Below, one piece after another: positions 7,401 to 9,002 of a DNA stretch of 9,002 nt (position 1 is its first letter; the number at the start of each line of letters is the position of its first letter). Below the pieces are notes generated by a model. It did not search any database and was not told the origin of the DNA. It saw only the letters and a list, made by a program, of their open reading frames with translations. The translations under genes were made by a program, and so were the position numbers. The DNA comes from Treponema sp. (GTDB lineage Bacteria > Spirochaetota > Spirochaetia > Treponematales > Treponemataceae), in NCBI GenBank assembly GCA_012799545.1, contig JAAZLA010000051.1, positions 1 through 9,002 of the forward strand, in the 5' to 3' direction.

Positions 7401-7657
7401 GCAATTTTTTTATTGAATTCTTCTATAATAGAATCTAAACGTTTTACAGAAGCAAGTGCATGTGATTGTTTTGTATCAATTTCTAAACTCGCTTCTTTTA
7501 AATTATCTTTTTTTTGCGTAAAATAAGCTTCAAAATCGCCAATAATTTTTTCTGAATATTTCCGCACTTTTTCTATGGATTTATCTTTTTTATCTAACTG
7601 CCTAAAAGCAAGTATAAGAGTTATACAAATAGCTATAGTAACAATATTAAATATCAT
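4466..7657 (-). CDS. Large membrane-anchored coiled-coil protein with C-terminal helix-turn-helix (spirochete SpiroCoCo-like)
   Basis: This 1,063-residue protein has one N-terminal hydrophobic helix (about 2-18, IFNIVTIAICITLILAF) followed at once by basic residues (RQLDKKDK). The positive-inside rule therefore places the rest in the cytoplasm. Residues about 28-1000 are almost continuous coiled coil. Between about 228 and 654 the hydrophobic positions follow an 11-residue 3-4-4 spacing with many Phe/Tyr/Trp; the region from about 700 has fewer aromatics and includes clear heptads (803-838). After a linker (about 1005-1020), residues 1025-1060 form a helix-turn-helix-like unit: VIKLARLGWTPAKIAERLN then ISQGEVELIL. 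Similar ends occur on other membrane-linked coiled-coil proteins (DUF6115-like). I believe this matches the spirochete family named SpiroCoCo in domain databases, but cannot check. Function is unproven; a cytoskeletal or chromosome-tethering role is inference. GGTGG lies 6 bases before the ATG. The gene starts 30 bases after the HAD gene and is probably cotranscribed with it. Confidence 0.85.
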   Translation of the reverse strand: MIFNIVTIAICITLILAFRQLDKKDKSIEKVRKYSEKIIGDFEAYFTQKKDNLKEASLEIDTKQSHALASVKRLDSIIEEFNKKIAAQTSLVKTLEQLEQKTAHYDALIKELLEMSERVEENLMKIKAESAFIAKTQDKVHALKKQQDYLEKRIPQLEKEFAAENEASLDALTKGLLDTFHKDIETIEISTRDALMQNEKILTEINQSYEDAFAVASERADTIEGKAFDKLRNKAIERVEKANTFLEEKIGFLNMTIKTKIDETQSLIHSFNDNWRNEAEENLRTMSLDLKKIQNEYEKTAEEIEKSLTESKESFGSVKKSLDEGFSIFQNEIEGKFLSFTNTYQSLLDTFSDDFSFKSESLEKGIADIDVIKQSLENSLKEISAKVLGDFSDFTDEQASSLQKHEENFANQMSLISTTIRGLENELQELKQRAYDNVSEKLSGFEDSFLEDLTKQSQRLNDSLENWQNAFDAKLENLSLEYSDQRKVLENKYTEELKEKIQAIQERFTNYSNTLENSFEEKNKKYQADFLGLDEKLVLFIGEYKEAFEKTRIEADAYVKNEITHFIGSIDEQIKRYEKDVAQSLEKMTDDISDSSQQAAALLDSIRTDFSEWKERMNTQFVEVKTIFDDKYASFSEDAQNVLVDLERMLKDAVSTSSESALEQIRELEEKIEAISNETESVIQHYNKHSNDIVDDFKAMYKEMLEETERKIKTQKAEVEEQLRQEKKIIQDIKLTNETSQEKMILKMQKDSDELNTSLDTIDRKIKQFIAQTQIFEKADVLKLDLEEKISEMKTETAQLMQYEKMIQALEKQVEKLKKSEEEVNQRVLKFNQEKKRIDDMEKNFNELVILSASIDQKVEGLKTTNDDLLIMQGDVRNYQSTIKEIANKIERLEKKEPILEQTIKGIDSTFKMLDDLEKRLQSCEAESADLPDLLQALKMDVDGLIKLNPKIKDVLDQADSLDEILSTTEERFDAIQDSKHWLASTESRLNEINKETKSYLKLLGEVKKSPGVRDSRSSQGLVLETRENVIKLARLGWTPAKIAERLNISQGEVELILETQGE

Positions 7658-7687
7658 TCTGGTCCACCAACAACACTAATCTTTGTA

Positions 7688-8356
7688 CTAGTTTAGCACA
7701 ATTTTCTGTAATTGGCGATAGTTTTTAAATGAAATATCTGCTTGTGGAAGTTTTAAACCCAAAATTCGACGCCAAAAGGGCAATAAATATGCTGTTTTCA
7801 TGCCTGCATTTCGAGCGCCAATGATATCTGCCTTAATATTGTTGCCAACATAAAGAATTTCGTGGGCTTCGAGTCCCAATTTTTCTGACAGCACCCCAAA
7901 AGTATGTATGGAGGGTTTTAGCGCACCTATTTCTTCAGAACCTAAAATAACATCGCAGTATTGCTTTGCTCCCCATATGTCTCCTTTTTGCTCAGGAGGG
8001 AAATCAGAAAGAACAGCACATTTAAAACCTGCTTTTTTAAAAACAGCAAAACTTTCAATAGCGTTTTTAAAAGGCTTTATCTCTGTAAAATAGGGACCCA
8101 AGCCGTCATAGACAATCTCATGAATATATTCTTTTGCGCTTTTACAATCGCATTTCATAACATCGCAGAGTAATTGCGCTTGATATTCAAAAAAATCTCC
8201 TAAGGGCGCAGTCTGGTGCAGTATATCTCGGACTTTTTTAAATGCCAAAAAAAATCGAATATTCTTTAAAAAATAGGGCAGAACTCGTATATTAAGCCGC
8301 CAGTTGGGGTAGAGTGTCCCGTCAATGTCAAATGCTATTGCCTTAATTTCTTTCAT
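7688..8356 (-). CDS. HAD-superfamily hydrolase (subfamily IA-like phosphatase)
   Basis: A cytoplasmic haloacid dehalogenase-fold hydrolase of 222 residues, most likely a small-molecule phosphatase; the substrate cannot be read. Motif I is AFDIDGTLYP (8-17), with nucleophile D10 and acid/base D12. A helical cap occupies about 18-90. Motif II is VLSDFPPE (S117), motif III is the lysine in GALKPS (K148), and motif IV is YVGNNIKADIIGA (169-181), where the usual GDxxxxD reads GN(172)xxxxD(177). The Asn may weaken or alter metal binding, although Asn occurs here in other HAD proteins. The start is secure because motif I begins ten residues in. No Shine-Dalgarno precedes the ATG; a -10-like hexamer lies 8 bases upstream instead. 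The next gene downstream, the coiled-coil protein, starts after 30 bases. The pairing suggests coexpression but does not show a shared function. Confidence 0.9.
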   Translation of the reverse strand: MKEIKAIAFDIDGTLYPNWRLNIRVLPYFLKNIRFFLAFKKVRDILHQTAPLGDFFEYQAQLLCDVMKCDCKSAKEYIHEIVYDGLGPYFTEIKPFKNAIESFAVFKKAGFKCAVLSDFPPEQKGDIWGAKQYCDVILGSEEIGALKPSIHTFGVLSEKLGLEAHEILYVGNNIKADIIGARNAGMKTAYLLPFWRRILGLKLPQADISFKNYRQLQKIVLN

Positions 8357-8364
8357 GATATGAT

Positions 8365-8393
8365 ATTGTACACGAGGGAAGGCAGCCTGTCTA
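8365..8393 (-). promoter_or_regulatory. Candidate sigma-70 promoter for the HAD/coiled-coil gene pair
   Basis: On the minus strand, TAGACA (8393-8388) and TACAAT (8370-8365) each match the consensus at 5 of 6 positions and are 17 bases apart. The -35 hexamer includes the TAG stop of the upstream gene. Eight bases (8364-8357) separate the -10 hexamer from the ATG of the HAD gene, so the predicted start of transcription is at or just before the start codon. In AT-rich DNA such matches arise by chance, but the exact spacing and the lack of a Shine-Dalgarno support it. Confidence 0.5.
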
Positions 8394-9002
8394 TTCCTTT
8401 TTTAATGGATAAAATCTGAGCTCGGTTTTTATTCGCACTAAAGAAAAAAAGTCATTTTCGCTGTTTGCTATAAGTTCATCGAGGCTTATTTCTTTTCCCG
8501 CATAGAAGACGGGGCATTGAAATTCTCGTTTTGCATCGAAATAAGGTAGGAAAACAAGCGCATCTCGAAATCGTCCTATGTCCAATTTTCCTTCCTCAGT
8601 GTCGGAGCGAAAATCTTTTATCGCGGCGATATACATTCGCTCGGGTTCTGTTAAAGCTAACATGTAGAGAAGCGGTTTTAAAATATGCGAACTGTAACCA
8701 GAATTTTTTACATATGCGCTATCCCGCACTTTGCCATGAGAATCAAAGCTCAGTGAAAAAAAAGAGTGATTTACTTCTGTTCCTGATGTAAAAAAATCTA
8801 AATCCCTTCCAAGCTGCACTGAGGCATAGGCTGTTGCCAAATTCCGTGTCCAATCAAGCGCTGCGTAGATGGTTTCTCGGGAACTCAGCGTTTCTACTCG
8901 TGAACGAGGACTCGTATCAACCGTTGCCTTTTTCAAGGCTTGTATTTTTAAGTATGAGGCAATTTGTGGGTAGACAAGTCCGTCGACAACCCATTTTACA
9001 TA
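8391..9002 (-). CDS. Unrecognised protein, C-terminal part (5' end outside window)
   Basis: The frame is open to the window edge, so the TTG at 8936-8934 need not be the start. In-frame codons continue upstream as ...YVKWVVDGLVYPQIASYL..., giving at least 203 residues of the C-terminal part. I do not recognise the family. The visible part looks like a soluble mixed alpha/beta protein. Features are SSRETIYAALDWTRNLATAY (from about visible residue 41), an FFSLSFDSHGKVRDSAYVKN segment (from about 81), a hydrophobic helix LKPLLYMLAL, and a C-terminus ending LRFYPLKKE. No signal peptide, membrane segment or catalytic motif is visible. It lies 34 bases upstream of the HAD gene on the same strand, with a promoter-like element at its end, so it may read through into HAD or the downstream genes may be separately transcribed. 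Confidence 0.75.
   Translation of the reverse strand, partial: YVKWVVDGLVYPQIASYLKIQALKKATVDTSPRSRVETLSSRETIYAALDWTRNLATAYASVQLGRDLDFFTSGTEVNHSFFSLSFDSHGKVRDSAYVKNSGYSSHILKPLLYMLALTEPERMYIAAIKDFRSDTEEGKLDIGRFRDALVFLPYFDAKREFQCPVFYAGKEISLDELIANSENDFFSLVRIKTELRFYPLKKE

Noticed and set aside
4466..7657. Coiled-coil protein as an SMC/Rad50 ATPase or chemoreceptor
   Set aside because: There is no Walker A/B or ABC signature at either end, no HAMP domain, and no MCP signalling hairpin motif. Only a membrane helix, coiled coil and a small HTH are present.
8531..8791. 86-codon plus-strand frame opposite the rightmost gene
   Set aside because: Antisense to a longer frame with better protein character; no start signal or family motif.
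8934..8936. TTG as the start of the rightmost minus-strand gene
   Set aside because: In-frame sense codons run on to the window edge and no ribosome site is present, so it is treated as internal.

Overview
The window looks like a low-GC spirochete chromosome, most likely Treponema or a close relative. The support is a CarD-type regulator next to ispD and ispF, a membrane-anchored coiled-coil protein of over 1,000 residues that ends in a small helix-turn-helix (a layout I associate with spirochetes), AT-rich codon use, and weak Shine-Dalgarno sequences. This placement is inference from gene content; there is no rRNA or other marker gene. I see no mobile element, CRISPR array, tRNA or rRNA, and no gene-free stretch longer than 50 bases.

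Plus strand, left half (1-4433). The window opens inside an unrecognised gene whose reading frame is open from base 1. Its stop overlaps the start of an orphan family-5 (OppA/DppA-like) solute-binding protein with a type I signal peptide and no lipobox. Next comes carD, an RNA-polymerase-binding regulator with an extra 30-residue, 25-acid tail, preceded by a perfect extended -10 promoter only 8 bases before its ATG. ispD and ispF follow, overlapping by ATGA. They encode steps 3 and 5 of the MEP isoprenoid pathway and probably share transcripts with carD.

Minus strand, right half (4466-9002). Transcription runs right to left and converges on ispF across 32 bases with no convincing terminator. 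The order is: an unrecognised gene truncated by the window edge, a HAD-family hydrolase, then the 1,063-residue coiled-coil protein. A promoter-like -35/-10 pair lies at the end of the unknown gene and again puts the -10 box 8 bases before the ATG of the HAD gene. HAD and coiled-coil genes are 30 bases apart and probably cotranscribed.

The most interesting object is the coiled-coil protein. Its middle (about residues 228-654) follows an 11-residue (hendecad, 3-4-4) hydrophobic register with many aromatic residues in the core, including about 13 uninterrupted hendecads at 409-551. Its C-terminal rod is more heptad-like and aromatic-poor, and it ends in a DNA-binding-like HTH. It reads as an inner-membrane-anchored cytoplasmic rod that could tie a DNA or protein partner to the membrane. 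Other points for a second look are the repeat-built acidic tail of CarD and the two near-leaderless promoter arrangements. I do not see a defence system or a clearly new multi-gene system.
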